From contig CAJPIO010000007.1 of the NCBI GenBank assembly GCA_905365145.1, positions 1-22,521 on the forward strand: a DNA stretch of 22,521 nt. The letters run 5' to 3'. Every line of letters begins with the position of its first letter. The stretch's first letter is position 1. This DNA comes from Candidatus Saccharimonadota bacterium. GTDB taxonomy: Bacteria > Patescibacteriota > Saccharimonadia > Saccharimonadales > Saccharimonadaceae. Shown here one piece after another: positions 14,358-21,478 of this stretch. The notes under the pieces are model-generated. The model did not search any database, was not told where the DNA came from, and saw nothing but the letters and a program-made list of their open reading frames with translations. Made by a program: the position numbers and the translations under genes.

Positions 14358-14699
14358 ATGATTGCGTCAAAATATCGATTTCACGGGCATGGCAGCTTGA
14401 AATTTTTATACAAAAACGGCCAAGCGGTTAGGTCGCGTTATTTCACGGTCAGATATATTACCAATCCCCGCCGCCAGCAGCCGCGCTTTGCGGTAGTAAT
14501 TAGTAAAAAAGTCCATAAATCAGCGGTTGGGCGCAATCGTATCCGCCGCCAGGTTTATGAACGCTTGCGGGTTGATGTTTTACCTCGCGTTAAAAACGTC
14601 GATATCGCAGTGATTGTTACCAACGGCGAAGCGCTAAGTTTGGCGCCTAATGAGTTAAAATCGTCGCTTGACGCTATTTTTGCGCAAATCATCGCTTGA
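14358..14699 (+). CDS. rnpA: Ribonuclease P protein component
   Basis: This small basic protein assists the RNase P RNA in trimming the 5' ends of pre-tRNAs. The 113-residue product has the family signature VGRNRIRRQVYERLR at 57-71 (the RNR motif) and the preceding strand RFAVVISKKVHKSA. The N-terminus (KYRFHGHGSLKFLYKNG) matches the usual R(hxR)F-x-xhhxxG pattern. Length is typical. It lies between rpmH and yidC, the conserved order. It is separated from rpmH by a terminator and has its own -10, so it appears to start the rnpA-yidC-jag unit. Confidence 0.96.
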   Translation: MIASKYRFHGHGSLKFLYKNGQAVRSRYFTVRYITNPRRQQPRFAVVISKKVHKSAVGRNRIRRQVYERLRVDVLPRVKNVDIAVIVTNGEALSLAPNELKSSLDAIFAQIIA

Positions 14700-14723
14700 T
14701 TCGGTAGTTGCCAGCCAAAGAGA

Positions 14724-14732
14724 TGATATAAT
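14724..14732 (+). promoter_or_regulatory. Extended -10 (TGATATAAT) for yidC
   Basis: TG at 14724-14725 precedes TATAAT at 14727-14732, and the predicted start near 14739 leaves a leader of about 35 nt with a ribosome binding site. This leadered arrangement contrasts with the leaderless promoters elsewhere in the window. The -35 is not clear. Confidence 0.5.
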
Positions 14733-14774
14733 GGTATAGATAAGTACTTGCCGAGAGGAGAATACGAGGCTTTT

Positions 14775-15701
14775 ATGCATGATTTATTCCAATTATTGAT
14801 TGTTCAGCCGATTTTTAACGCGCTAATGTTATTGTATAGTATCATTCCGTGGCATGATTTCGGGCTGGCGATTATTATCTTTACGATTATTCTGCGGTTT
14901 GTGATGTATCCGCTAATCAAAAGCCAGCTCAACCAAACCAAGCTGATGCGCAAAATGCAGCCAGAGTTGGCTAAGATCAAGAAAAACACCAAAGGCGATC
15001 GCCAGGCCGAGGCTATGCAGCAAATGGAACTATATAAACGCTACGGTATTAAGCCGATGCGTTCAGTATTAGTGTTGATCATCCAGTTGCCGATATTTAT
15101 TGGACTTTATCAGGTGATTAGAATTATTATCTCTCTCAAAAGCGAAGTGATTAGCCAATACCTTTACGAGCCAATCAAAAATATTGATGTCATTCAGTCG
15201 ATTATCCAGAATCCAGCTAATTTCAACCATACAATGCTCGGGTTTATTGATTTGACTAAGACAACTTTTAGCAACCACGGCATCGACTTTTTCTTGTTGG
15301 CCTTGGCGGCCGTATCGGCAATTACTCAGTATATTATCACTAAGCAAACCGCGCCAACTGCTGGCAAAAACCAAAAGCGTTTCCGCGATTTGATGAAAGA
15401 GGCGGCCGAAGGCAAAGAGGCCGATCCGACCGAGATGAGCGGTATTATGACGCGCGGCATGATGAAGGTTATGCCGGTAATGATGTTCTTGATCATGGTG
15501 GGGCTGCCAGGAGCATTGGCGCTTTACTATACGGCGTCTAACTTGGTGGCGGCCGCTCAGCAGCATTTCTTGCTGCGAAAAGATGCTGAAGAAATGCACG
15601 AAATTGCCGAAGAGGCTAGCGCTCCCAAAAAATCAAAAAAAGCCAAAACCCGCGAGAAAAAAGCTAAAGAAGCGCACATCACGCGGATTAAGGCGAAGTA
15701 G
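14775..15701 (+). CDS. yidC: Membrane protein insertase YidC/Oxa1
   Basis: YidC inserts proteins into the cytoplasmic membrane. I use ATG 14775 (308 residues). An in-frame TTG at 14748 would place the GAGAGGAG ribosome binding site inside the coding region. The protein is the short, Gram-positive-like form without a large periplasmic domain. Hydrophobic segments lie near 4-24 and 29-46, the latter with the groove Arg in LRFVMYPL. The amphipathic hairpin KSQLNQTKLMRKMQPEL follows, then MRSVLVLIIQLPIFIGLYQ near 94-115 and later helices, including a Met-rich segment. The C-terminal tail is strongly Lys-rich, as needed for ribosome contact. No lipoprotein signal is present. Confidence 0.96.
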   Translation: MHDLFQLLIVQPIFNALMLLYSIIPWHDFGLAIIIFTIILRFVMYPLIKSQLNQTKLMRKMQPELAKIKKNTKGDRQAEAMQQMELYKRYGIKPMRSVLVLIIQLPIFIGLYQVIRIIISLKSEVISQYLYEPIKNIDVIQSIIQNPANFNHTMLGFIDLTKTTFSNHGIDFFLLALAAVSAITQYIITKQTAPTAGKNQKRFRDLMKEAAEGKEADPTEMSGIMTRGMMKVMPVMMFLIMVGLPGALALYYTASNLVAAAQQHFLLRKDAEEMHEIAEEASAPKKSKKAKTREKKAKEAHITRIKAK

Positions 15702-15713
15702 GAAAGGAGAAGT

Positions 15714-16175
15714 ATGGATAAAGAACAGTCAATTGCCTATGCCAAGAAATTTGTCGAGGATATTTTGTCGTTTTTTGGCGAAAATATAGAGGTCGAGACT
15801 AGCTATCAGGATAATATTTTATCGATTGACATTGCCAGTAGCGACCTCAATAGTATTTTGATTGGCCGTAATGCCGAGACGCTGCGCAGCTTGCAATACA
15901 TGGTATCGACAGTGCTGCGCAATAATAATGCGGCGGTTACCCGCGTAATCGTCGATATTGCCGGTTATAAAAAGCAGCGCGAAGAAAAAATTGCCGAAAA
16001 GGCTCGCGGTTGGATCGAAGAAGTGCGCCACACCGGCGATTCGCATGTTGCTCATATTAACGCTGCTGATCGTCGGATTGTCCACCGGATAGCGGCTGAA
16101 TACAGTGATATTCGCACTTACTCTGAGGGCGAAGGCCGCCAGCGCTATATTATTATTGCGCAAGCGAGCTCTTAG
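15714..16175 (+). CDS. khpB: KhpB/Jag-type RNA-binding protein (KH and R3H domains)
   Basis: The 153-residue protein has a KH domain with the GxxG-type loop in LIGRNAETLRSLQYM (about 43-57) and an R3H domain at about 90-152 with DRRIVHRIA, followed by SEGEGRQRYIIIAQ. The N-terminal Jag domain found in many Firmicutes homologues is absent, so this is a minimal form. AAAGGAG at 15703-15709 lies 4 nt before the ATG. It follows yidC by 12 nt, the conserved yidC-jag pairing, and likely acts in post-transcriptional control of envelope genes; that role comes from other bacteria. Confidence 0.93.
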   Translation: MDKEQSIAYAKKFVEDILSFFGENIEVETSYQDNILSIDIASSDLNSILIGRNAETLRSLQYMVSTVLRNNNAAVTRVIVDIAGYKKQREEKIAEKARGWIEEVRHTGDSHVAHINAADRRIVHRIAAEYSDIRTYSEGEGRQRYIIIAQASS

Positions 16176-16184
16176 CGGTATAAT
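16156..16184 (+). promoter_or_regulatory. lemA promoter (TTGCGC - 17 nt - TATAAT)
   Basis: TTGCGC at 16156-16161 and a perfect TATAAT at 16179-16184 are separated by 17 nt. Transcription would start near 16191, giving a leader of about 20 nt that contains AAGGAAAGGA as ribosome binding site. The promoter overlaps the end of khpB. Confidence 0.6.
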
Positions 16185-16211
16185 CATAAGTATAAAGGAA
16201 AGGATTGGAGT

Positions 16212-16790
16212 ATGGCTGCTGTACTAATAATCGTAGCGGTGGTGGTTATCCTGCTGGTTGTCGTGATCGGCGCGGTAATCGGCATGTATAATAGCTTGGT
16301 CAAGCTAAATATCAAAACTGACGAGTCGTGGAGCGGTATTTCGGTGCAGTTGAAGCGCCGCGCCGACTTGATCCCGAACCTCGTTGAAACTGTTAAAGGT
16401 TACGCGGCGCACGAGAGCGGCGTTTTCGAAAAAGTCACCGAGGCGCGCTCGGCTATCATGTCGGCAACACACCCGGCTGAAGCAGCCAAGGCCGACGGCG
16501 AATTGACTATGGCGCTCAAAAGCTTATTCGCGGTATCCGAAAATTATCCGGAGCTGAAAGCTTCTAGCAACTTCATGGAGCTGCAAGCGCAAATCACTGA
16601 CACCGAGGATAAAATTGCTGCCTCACGCCGCTTTTACAATGCTAACGTCACCCAGTTCAACACCAAGCGCAAAGTCTTCCCGACTAATATTTTCGCTGGA
16701 ATGCTAGGATTTAACGCTGATAAAGAGTTCTTCGACGTTAGCGAAAGCGAACGGGCAGCAATTGAAAAGCCAGTTGAAGTCAAATTTTAA
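16212..16790 (+). CDS. lemA: LemA family membrane protein
   Basis: The 192-residue protein has an N-terminal membrane helix (about 3-27), then the LemA hallmark region MYNSLVKLNIKTDESWSGIS and LKRRADLIPNLVETVKGYA (about 29-70). The ELQAQITDTEDKIAASRRFYN block follows near 117-137. LemA proteins are helical-bundle proteins of unknown biochemical role, often encoded beside TPM-domain or other membrane genes. Here the partner is a Tim44-domain protein 36 nt downstream on the same strand. The promoter ahead of the gene suggests that lemA and the Tim44 gene form one unit. Confidence 0.93.
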   Translation: MAAVLIIVAVVVILLVVVIGAVIGMYNSLVKLNIKTDESWSGISVQLKRRADLIPNLVETVKGYAAHESGVFEKVTEARSAIMSATHPAEAAKADGELTMALKSLFAVSENYPELKASSNFMELQAQITDTEDKIAASRRFYNANVTQFNTKRKVFPTNIFAGMLGFNADKEFFDVSESERAAIEKPVEVKF

Positions 16791-16814
16791 TTCTAAAATA
16801 ATAATAAATTAAAA

Positions 16815-16864
16815 GTAAGGAGCTCGATGGAACATTTATTTTTGACAAATATCGAGCTCTTTGC
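16815..16864 (+). promoter_or_regulatory. Hairpin over the ribosome binding site and start codon of the Tim44-domain gene
   Basis: Bases 16815-16829 can pair with 16850-16864 as a 15-bp stem with a 20-nt loop; pairs are Watson-Crick except for three G-U wobbles. The core GAGCTCGAT/ATCGAGCTC is a perfect 9-bp match. The 5' arm contains TAAGGAG and the ATG at 16827, so the structure would hide both. It looks like a translational switch or coupling device, although the function is inferred. Confidence 0.6.
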
Positions 16865-18179
16865 TCGTGCTGGCGGCGGTGGATCTGGCGGCTCGGGTGG
16901 TGGTTCTGGCGGCGGAGGAGGCGGCGGTTTGCTGGCCGGTATAGCGATGATTGGCTTCGTACCGGCTTATTGTATCGGTTCGGCGCTGCGCAAACACATA
17001 GGCCAAGAGGGTACGCGGTTTGTGGCTGCGAACATGATTGGTTTTGTCTTGATAGTAATAACCTTCGTGTTGATTGCTAGAGGTTGGGTAGGTGTAACTA
17101 TCGCTCTAGGAGCGCTCGTCGGTATGATTACTGGACTTTACGAGGCGTTTAATAAGATTAAGCAAAGCAAGTTTTTGCGCGATAAACTTATGCAAGCTAG
17201 CGCTGCCGATCCGGTATGGAACGAACAACAGATAATCAATCACGCCAAGCAAGTATTCTTGCGCTACCAAAGCGATTGGGCGAAACAAGATAGCGAAGCG
17301 ATTAAAGCCTATACCACCGAAAATTATGCTTATCATGCTGGTTTGATGATTTATACATTACAGCTAATGAATCGGACAAACCAAATGTCGGATATCGTAG
17401 TGAACGACGCCGAGGTGGTTGATATGCTAGATTCGCCAGATGACAGCCAAGACACAGTAACGATTGGTTTTTCGGCGAGTGCTAAAGATTTGCTGGTCGA
17501 TAACGCTACTAATCAGACATTATTTACCGACAATAGTATGTTCACTGAATATTGGCGATTCCGCCGCCACGGCAAAGATTGGTTACTAGACGGCGTCGAT
17601 CAGGCGACAGCTAATCCGGCGATGTATAATCCGCAAATCGACCAATTTGCCCGCCAGAATAATTATTGCTATAGCGCTGATATGGGCTGGTTGTTTATAC
17701 CAAAGCGCGGGCAACTATTTAACGGCGCCCAATTTGGTACATCAGACATTAATAATCACGTAGTCGGCTTGTATAAAGAATCATTGCTGGTGCAATTGTA
17801 TACTTACCAGCGCGCCACTGATAGTTCATCAGTAGTTATCGCTCAAATTAACGTACCGAAAGATTACGGCCAGATTATTGTTCGCCGCAAGAAAATGATG
17901 CGTTTCGGCGGTGTTCGCGGTTTGGAAAAAGTCGAAATGGAGTGGGGCAAGTTTAATGAGTTATACGAGGTGTATGCTTCTAATACCGACCAAGCAGCTA
18001 GCTTTGAGCTGCTCAACCCGACGTACATGGAGCAATTGGCAGCGCTTGGTTTCGAGGTCTCAATCGAGGTTGTTGATAACGTAATTTATCTGCACACAGC
18101 CGAGCAGGGTGCCGATATTGCTGTATATCAGACTATGTACGATTTAGCGCAAAAAGCCTTCAAAGAGATGAGGCTCTAG
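16827..18179 (+). CDS. Gly-rich membrane protein with Tim44-like domain
   Basis: This 450-residue protein opens with a short hydrophobic lead and a Gly/Ser-rich run (about 15-34). Three hydrophobic segments follow (about 35-53, 65-84 and 88-106). The soluble region from about 125 contains WNEQQIINHAKQVFLRYQSDW and DSEAIKAYTTENY, the pattern of the Tim44-like/MBA1 fold, and continues to WLLDGVDQA near 260. The C-terminal half (270-450) is a less familiar alpha/beta domain. Bacterial Tim44-domain proteins are membrane-associated and mostly of unknown role; mitochondrial Tim44 tethers Hsp70 to the import channel. Linkage with lemA and nearby yidC hints at envelope protein handling. The stop codon overlaps the convergent GT4 stop in the palindrome CTAG. 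Confidence 0.75.
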   Translation: MEHLFLTNIELFARAGGGGSGGSGGGSGGGGGGGLLAGIAMIGFVPAYCIGSALRKHIGQEGTRFVAANMIGFVLIVITFVLIARGWVGVTIALGALVGMITGLYEAFNKIKQSKFLRDKLMQASAADPVWNEQQIINHAKQVFLRYQSDWAKQDSEAIKAYTTENYAYHAGLMIYTLQLMNRTNQMSDIVVNDAEVVDMLDSPDDSQDTVTIGFSASAKDLLVDNATNQTLFTDNSMFTEYWRFRRHGKDWLLDGVDQATANPAMYNPQIDQFARQNNYCYSADMGWLFIPKRGQLFNGAQFGTSDINNHVVGLYKESLLVQLYTYQRATDSSSVVIAQINVPKDYGQIIVRRKKMMRFGGVRGLEKVEMEWGKFNELYEVYASNTDQAASFELLNPTYMEQLAALGFEVSIEVVDNVIYLHTAEQGADIAVYQTMYDLAQKAFKEMRL

Positions 18180-19267
18180 CTGTTAATAGCATTTTCGTAA
18201 ATTTGCAAAGTTTGCTCGGCCATTCGCCGCCAAGAATACTTAGCCACTTGTTGCTTGCCTTTTTTAGACAAAGTATTGCGCAGTGATTTATCGGTAATAA
18301 CGGTATCAATCTTGCTGGCAATGTCCTCAATATCAAGCGGATCAAAGTATACTGCCGCGTCGCCGAGAATTTCTGGCATGCAAGAAGCGTTGCTTGAAAC
18401 AACTGGCGTACCGTAGGCCATTGCCTCTAGCGGCGGCAGACCGAAGCCCTCGAGCAGCGACGGGAAGACATATGCTAGCGACCGGGTGAAGATCCAGTCG
18501 CGTTCAGCATCAGGTATAAAGCCGGTGAAGTGAATATTTTTGTACTTTTTTGATTCAAAATAGTCTTTGTTGCGCTGAGTGGCAGCATTAATCCGGCCAA
18601 CTAACACTAATCCGAGGTCGGGGTACTTTTTTAATAGTTTTTGGTGAGCGTCGCCCAAACGGCGGATATTTTTATAATCAGGCTGTTGGCCAACATAAGC
18701 AATAAAACGCGTAAATGGTGTTTTGTATGGCTGCAGGCCGCCCCGATGAATCTCGGCAGCTTCATAAATCGTTGTAATTTTATCATCAGATATTCCGCAG
18801 AATGCTTGATATTCGCGTTTGGTAGTGTTTGACACAGTGATAATATGCTGACTAGTCTGGGCAATTTTCTTGAATACCCAGCGGCCGACCAGTTGTTTAG
18901 CATGAAAAACCAGCCAGTTCTTGTCGGAATTATAAGTATTGAGCAGTGTCATGTCGTGAACGGTAGTGACGTGCTTGCCGCGATATCGGATTGGCTGCTG
19001 CGGCATGCAAAAATGTACCAAATCTGGACTGAGGTCATCGAGAAAGGTTTTGAAACCAAGTTGTTCAGCTAGCGAATAGTTTTTGAAATCGATAGTTAGG
19101 ACGTTAAAATTCGGGTTAGTTGGTTGCCAATAATCTTTATCTTTGGTTGGCACGAGTATACTGTAAGTATTGTGGCGGTCGATTTTTTGCAAATATTCTA
19201 GCAACTTAACCACGTAAGTACCAGTCCCAGAGTTGATAACGCGGGCATCAATAGCGATATGACTCAT
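18176..19267 (-). CDS. GT4-family glycosyltransferase
   Basis: This 363-residue GT-B enzyme probably transfers a sugar from a nucleotide-sugar donor. The ATG at 19267 is chosen because AAAGGA sits 6 nt upstream and the protein then starts MSHIAIDARVINSGTGTYV, a proper GT4 N-terminus; a longer frame exists to 19315. The donor-site motif is EGFGLPPLE (Glu273, Glu281), followed by AYGTPVVSSNASCMPEI, and the hinge region RFIAYVGQQPDYKN is near 188-201. No membrane segment is visible. The start overlaps the GtrA gene stop (ATGA), so it is coupled in a glycan cassette. The acceptor cannot be told from sequence. Confidence 0.92.
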   Translation of the reverse strand: MSHIAIDARVINSGTGTYVVKLLEYLQKIDRHNTYSILVPTKDKDYWQPTNPNFNVLTIDFKNYSLAEQLGFKTFLDDLSPDLVHFCMPQQPIRYRGKHVTTVHDMTLLNTYNSDKNWLVFHAKQLVGRWVFKKIAQTSQHIITVSNTTKREYQAFCGISDDKITTIYEAAEIHRGGLQPYKTPFTRFIAYVGQQPDYKNIRRLGDAHQKLLKKYPDLGLVLVGRINAATQRNKDYFESKKYKNIHFTGFIPDAERDWIFTRSLAYVFPSLLEGFGLPPLEAMAYGTPVVSSNASCMPEILGDAAVYFDPLDIEDIASKIDTVITDKSLRNTLSKKGKQQVAKYSWRRMAEQTLQIYENAINS

Positions 19268-19674
19268 GATGATTCCTTTCTGAAAACAATTCGCTCGTAT
19301 AGGCGATAATTCCAAATCAGAGAGATGGCCGTGGCAAATAATTTAGCGGCAAACAAGGAAATTCGTTCGTTAGTTATGAGGTTTTTGATTAGCGGCGTAG
19401 CCAGCCAAATCATAGCGTTTTGAAGCACCCATAAGCCAAATAGTGTGATAATCACAAAGGACATTATCTCATATTTGATATTTTTGCTAGTGGATTTGAA
19501 GGTGTACTTTTTGTTAGCGAAAAAGCTAAAAACAAAGGCGGTACCGGTCGAGATAGTATTGGCGGCTAGTTTCGGTAATCCTAGAAAGGTCAGTAAAAAT
19601 AATAACCCAAAATCAATTATCGTATTTATTGTGCCGACGATAGCGAAACGACCAATTCGCGCCTTATTTTTCAC
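19264..19674 (-). CDS. GtrA-family membrane protein
   Basis: The protein has about 136 residues and four hydrophobic helices. It starts at VKNKARIGRFAIVGTINTII and includes the family pattern FVFSFFANKKYTFKS. I choose GTG 19674 because GAGG lies 6 nt upstream and the resulting length fits GtrA (about 130 residues). A longer ATG frame from 19743 would overlap the GT2 gene by 80 nt. GtrA-type proteins are thought to flip or assist polyprenyl-linked sugars across the membrane. The pair with a GT2 GtrB-like enzyme is the usual arrangement. Confidence 0.88.
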   Translation of the reverse strand: MKNKARIGRFAIVGTINTIIDFGLLFLLTFLGLPKLAANTISTGTAFVFSFFANKKYTFKSTSKNIKYEIMSFVIITLFGLWVLQNAMIWLATPLIKNLITNERISLFAAKLFATAISLIWNYRLYERIVFRKESS

Positions 19675-20605
19675 GCTTAGCCTCGTGATATTCCTCGACA
19701 AAGTAGCCAGGCCGGTTCTTGGATTCGCTAAAGATTCGGGCAATGTACTCGCCGATAATACCTAGGCTAATCAGCTGGATGCCGCCTAGAAACAAAATTA
19801 CTGCCATTAGCGATGAATAGCCAGCGCCAGTAGATACGCCGAATAGAGGTCGAATTAGCAGATAAAGAATATATAAAAATGCACCGCATGATATAATCAT
19901 TCCCAAAATCGATGACATTCGCAGCGGCGCCGTGGTGAAACTGGTGATACCGTCAATAGCGAGATTAATCAGTTTGCTGTAGTTCCATTTGGTATCGCCG
20001 GCAGCGCGCGGGTCGCGATCGTAGAGCAACTCTTTTTTATTGAAGCCGATCCAGCTAAAAAGGGCTTTGGTGTTGCGCTGCGATTCGCGCAGCAGCTTGA
20101 GAGCTTCAACACAGCGCCGATCAAGCAAGCGAAAATCGCCAGTATCGCGTTGAATTGGAATCCGCGTCGACTTTTGCAAAATACGGTAATACCATTCGCT
20201 GGTTTTTTTCTTGAGCCAAGTTTCACCCTGGCGGCTGCGGCGCCGTGCGTAAACATCGTCGTATCCTTGCTCCCAGAGTTCAATCATTTGCGGAATTAGC
20301 TCGGGCGGATCTTGTAAATCAGCGTCGATAATTACTACTGCATCGCCTTTGGCGTAATCAAAGCCGGCTAGCATGCCAGCTTCCTTACCAAAATTGCGTG
20401 ATAGATTAACATAAGCAATTGAAGAATTCTTTTTGGCTTCTCTTTGAATCATGGTCAAGGTGTCATCGCTACTGCCGTCGTTGATAAATAGCAGTTCTAG
20501 GCGGTATTTTTTGATCGTTTTTTGCAAATCTTTTAGACGCGCGAATAACTGCGGCAACACCGCTTCTTCGTTGTAGGCTGGGATTAGAACGGTAATGGTC
20601 TTCAT
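19664..20605 (-). CDS. GT2-family glycosyltransferase, GtrB/dolichyl-phosphate-mannose-synthase-like
   Basis: This 313-residue enzyme probably loads a sugar onto undecaprenyl phosphate. The N-terminal GT-A domain shows TVLIPAYNEE (5-14), INDGSSDDT (41-49), LSRNFGKEAGMLAGFDYAKGD and the metal-binding DADLQD (94-99). QRDTGDFRLLDR is in the acceptor-side region. Two C-terminal membrane helices lie near 231-252 and 263-287, as in GtrB-type proteins. The minus-strand TATAAT at 20612-20617 is 6 nt before the ATG, so the mRNA would be leaderless. The gene overlaps gtrA by 11 nt. Confidence 0.93.
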   Translation of the reverse strand: MKTITVLIPAYNEEAVLPQLFARLKDLQKTIKKYRLELLFINDGSSDDTLTMIQREAKKNSSIAYVNLSRNFGKEAGMLAGFDYAKGDAVVIIDADLQDPPELIPQMIELWEQGYDDVYARRRSRQGETWLKKKTSEWYYRILQKSTRIPIQRDTGDFRLLDRRCVEALKLLRESQRNTKALFSWIGFNKKELLYDRDPRAAGDTKWNYSKLINLAIDGITSFTTAPLRMSSILGMIISCGAFLYILYLLIRPLFGVSTGAGYSSLMAVILFLGGIQLISLGIIGEYIARIFSESKNRPGYFVEEYHEAKREK

Positions 20606-20611
20606 AGGCTA

Positions 20612-20617
20612 ATTATA
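20612..20617 (-). promoter_or_regulatory. -10 element (TGATATAAT) for the GT2 gene, leaderless
   Basis: On the minus strand TATAAT, with an extended TG, is followed by 6 nt and the ATG at 20605, putting +1 at the start codon. No ribosome binding site is present. It sits just beyond the sucD stop, so the glycan cassette can be expressed apart from sucCD. Confidence 0.6.
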
Positions 20618-21478
20618 TCACTTTATTTTTTGAACAAGCTCACTAATTGAGTTGGCGGTAATGGCGTCAGCTTGCTGCAGATAAGCTGTCTTGGCGGTCG
20701 CTGACTCAAGCGCGTTAGTACCGAGGATAGCGCCAGCGTGCCCCATTTGGACGCCACTAGGAGCGCTATGCCCGGCTATATAAGCGTAAACTGGCTTACT
20801 GATAGATTGCTTAATATAATCAGCTGCCGCAATTTCGCTAATGCCGCCGATTTCGCCGATCATTACTATACGTTTAACGCTAGGGTCGTTTTGAAATAAC
20901 TGTAAACAATCGACAAAACTGCTGCCGCCAATCATATCGCCGCCGATACCGATGATGTATCGCTGCCCGAAACCAGCCTGTGCCAACAGCGACATAGCTT
21001 CGTAAGTAAGGGTGCCACTGCGGCTGACGATTGCTGTATCGCCAGGTGTTGCCAGTGACGCTGGAATGATGCCCAGCAGCTGCCTGCCTGGTAATAATAC
21101 GCCGGGGCAGTTCGGACCGATCAAAACTGAGTGGCTGCGGCGCAACTTTTGCTTAATCTCAAGCATGTCGTGTACCGGCACGCCTTCGGTGATGCAGATG
21201 ATAAGCGGGATTTGCGCCTGAATAGCCTCTAAAATAGCGGCTTTGGCGTGCGGCGCTGGCACAAAAATCACGGAAATATCAATGGTAAAACGTTTTTTGA
21301 TATCGTCAATTGTTCGGAAAACTGGTACGCCGTGAACTTCGGAAACAGCTTGATTAGGCGAGGTACCAGCGACGATATGCGTTTTGTAATTAAGCATATT
21401 TTGCGCGTGAAACCGGCCATTTTTTCCAGTGATTCCCTGAATTATGACATTTTTGCCAATGAAAAGCTGCGGTGTCAT
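20618..21478 (-). CDS. sucD: Succinate-CoA ligase alpha subunit (SucD-like)
   Basis: The 286-residue protein matches the alpha subunit of succinyl-CoA synthetase, which forms CoA thioesters with phosphate transfer through a histidine. Visible motifs are the CoA-binding start VIIQGITGKNGRFHAQNML, then ITEGVPVHDM, IGPNCPGVL, VSRSGTLTYEA and IGIGGDMIGGSSFVD. The catalytic histidine is His247 in MGHAGAILG. Length is normal. The start overlaps the sucC stop (ATGA), and GGAGGA at 21485-21490 on the minus strand is 6 nt upstream. Relatives such as malate-CoA or other acid-thiol ligases are hard to exclude by eye. Confidence 0.93.
   Translation of the reverse strand: MTPQLFIGKNVIIQGITGKNGRFHAQNMLNYKTHIVAGTSPNQAVSEVHGVPVFRTIDDIKKRFTIDISVIFVPAPHAKAAILEAIQAQIPLIICITEGVPVHDMLEIKQKLRRSHSVLIGPNCPGVLLPGRQLLGIIPASLATPGDTAIVSRSGTLTYEAMSLLAQAGFGQRYIIGIGGDMIGGSSFVDCLQLFQNDPSVKRIVMIGEIGGISEIAAADYIKQSISKPVYAYIAGHSAPSGVQMGHAGAILGTNALESATAKTAYLQQADAITANSISELVQKIK

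Noticed and set aside
14748..14774. TTG start for yidC giving nine extra residues
   Set aside because: The extension would contain the GAGAGGAG ribosome binding site, and ATG 14775 gives a normal YidC N-terminus.
15069..15599. 176-residue minus-strand open frame opposite yidC
   Set aside because: YidC motifs on the plus strand are clear; the antisense product is His/Arg/Gln-rich with no recognisable domain.
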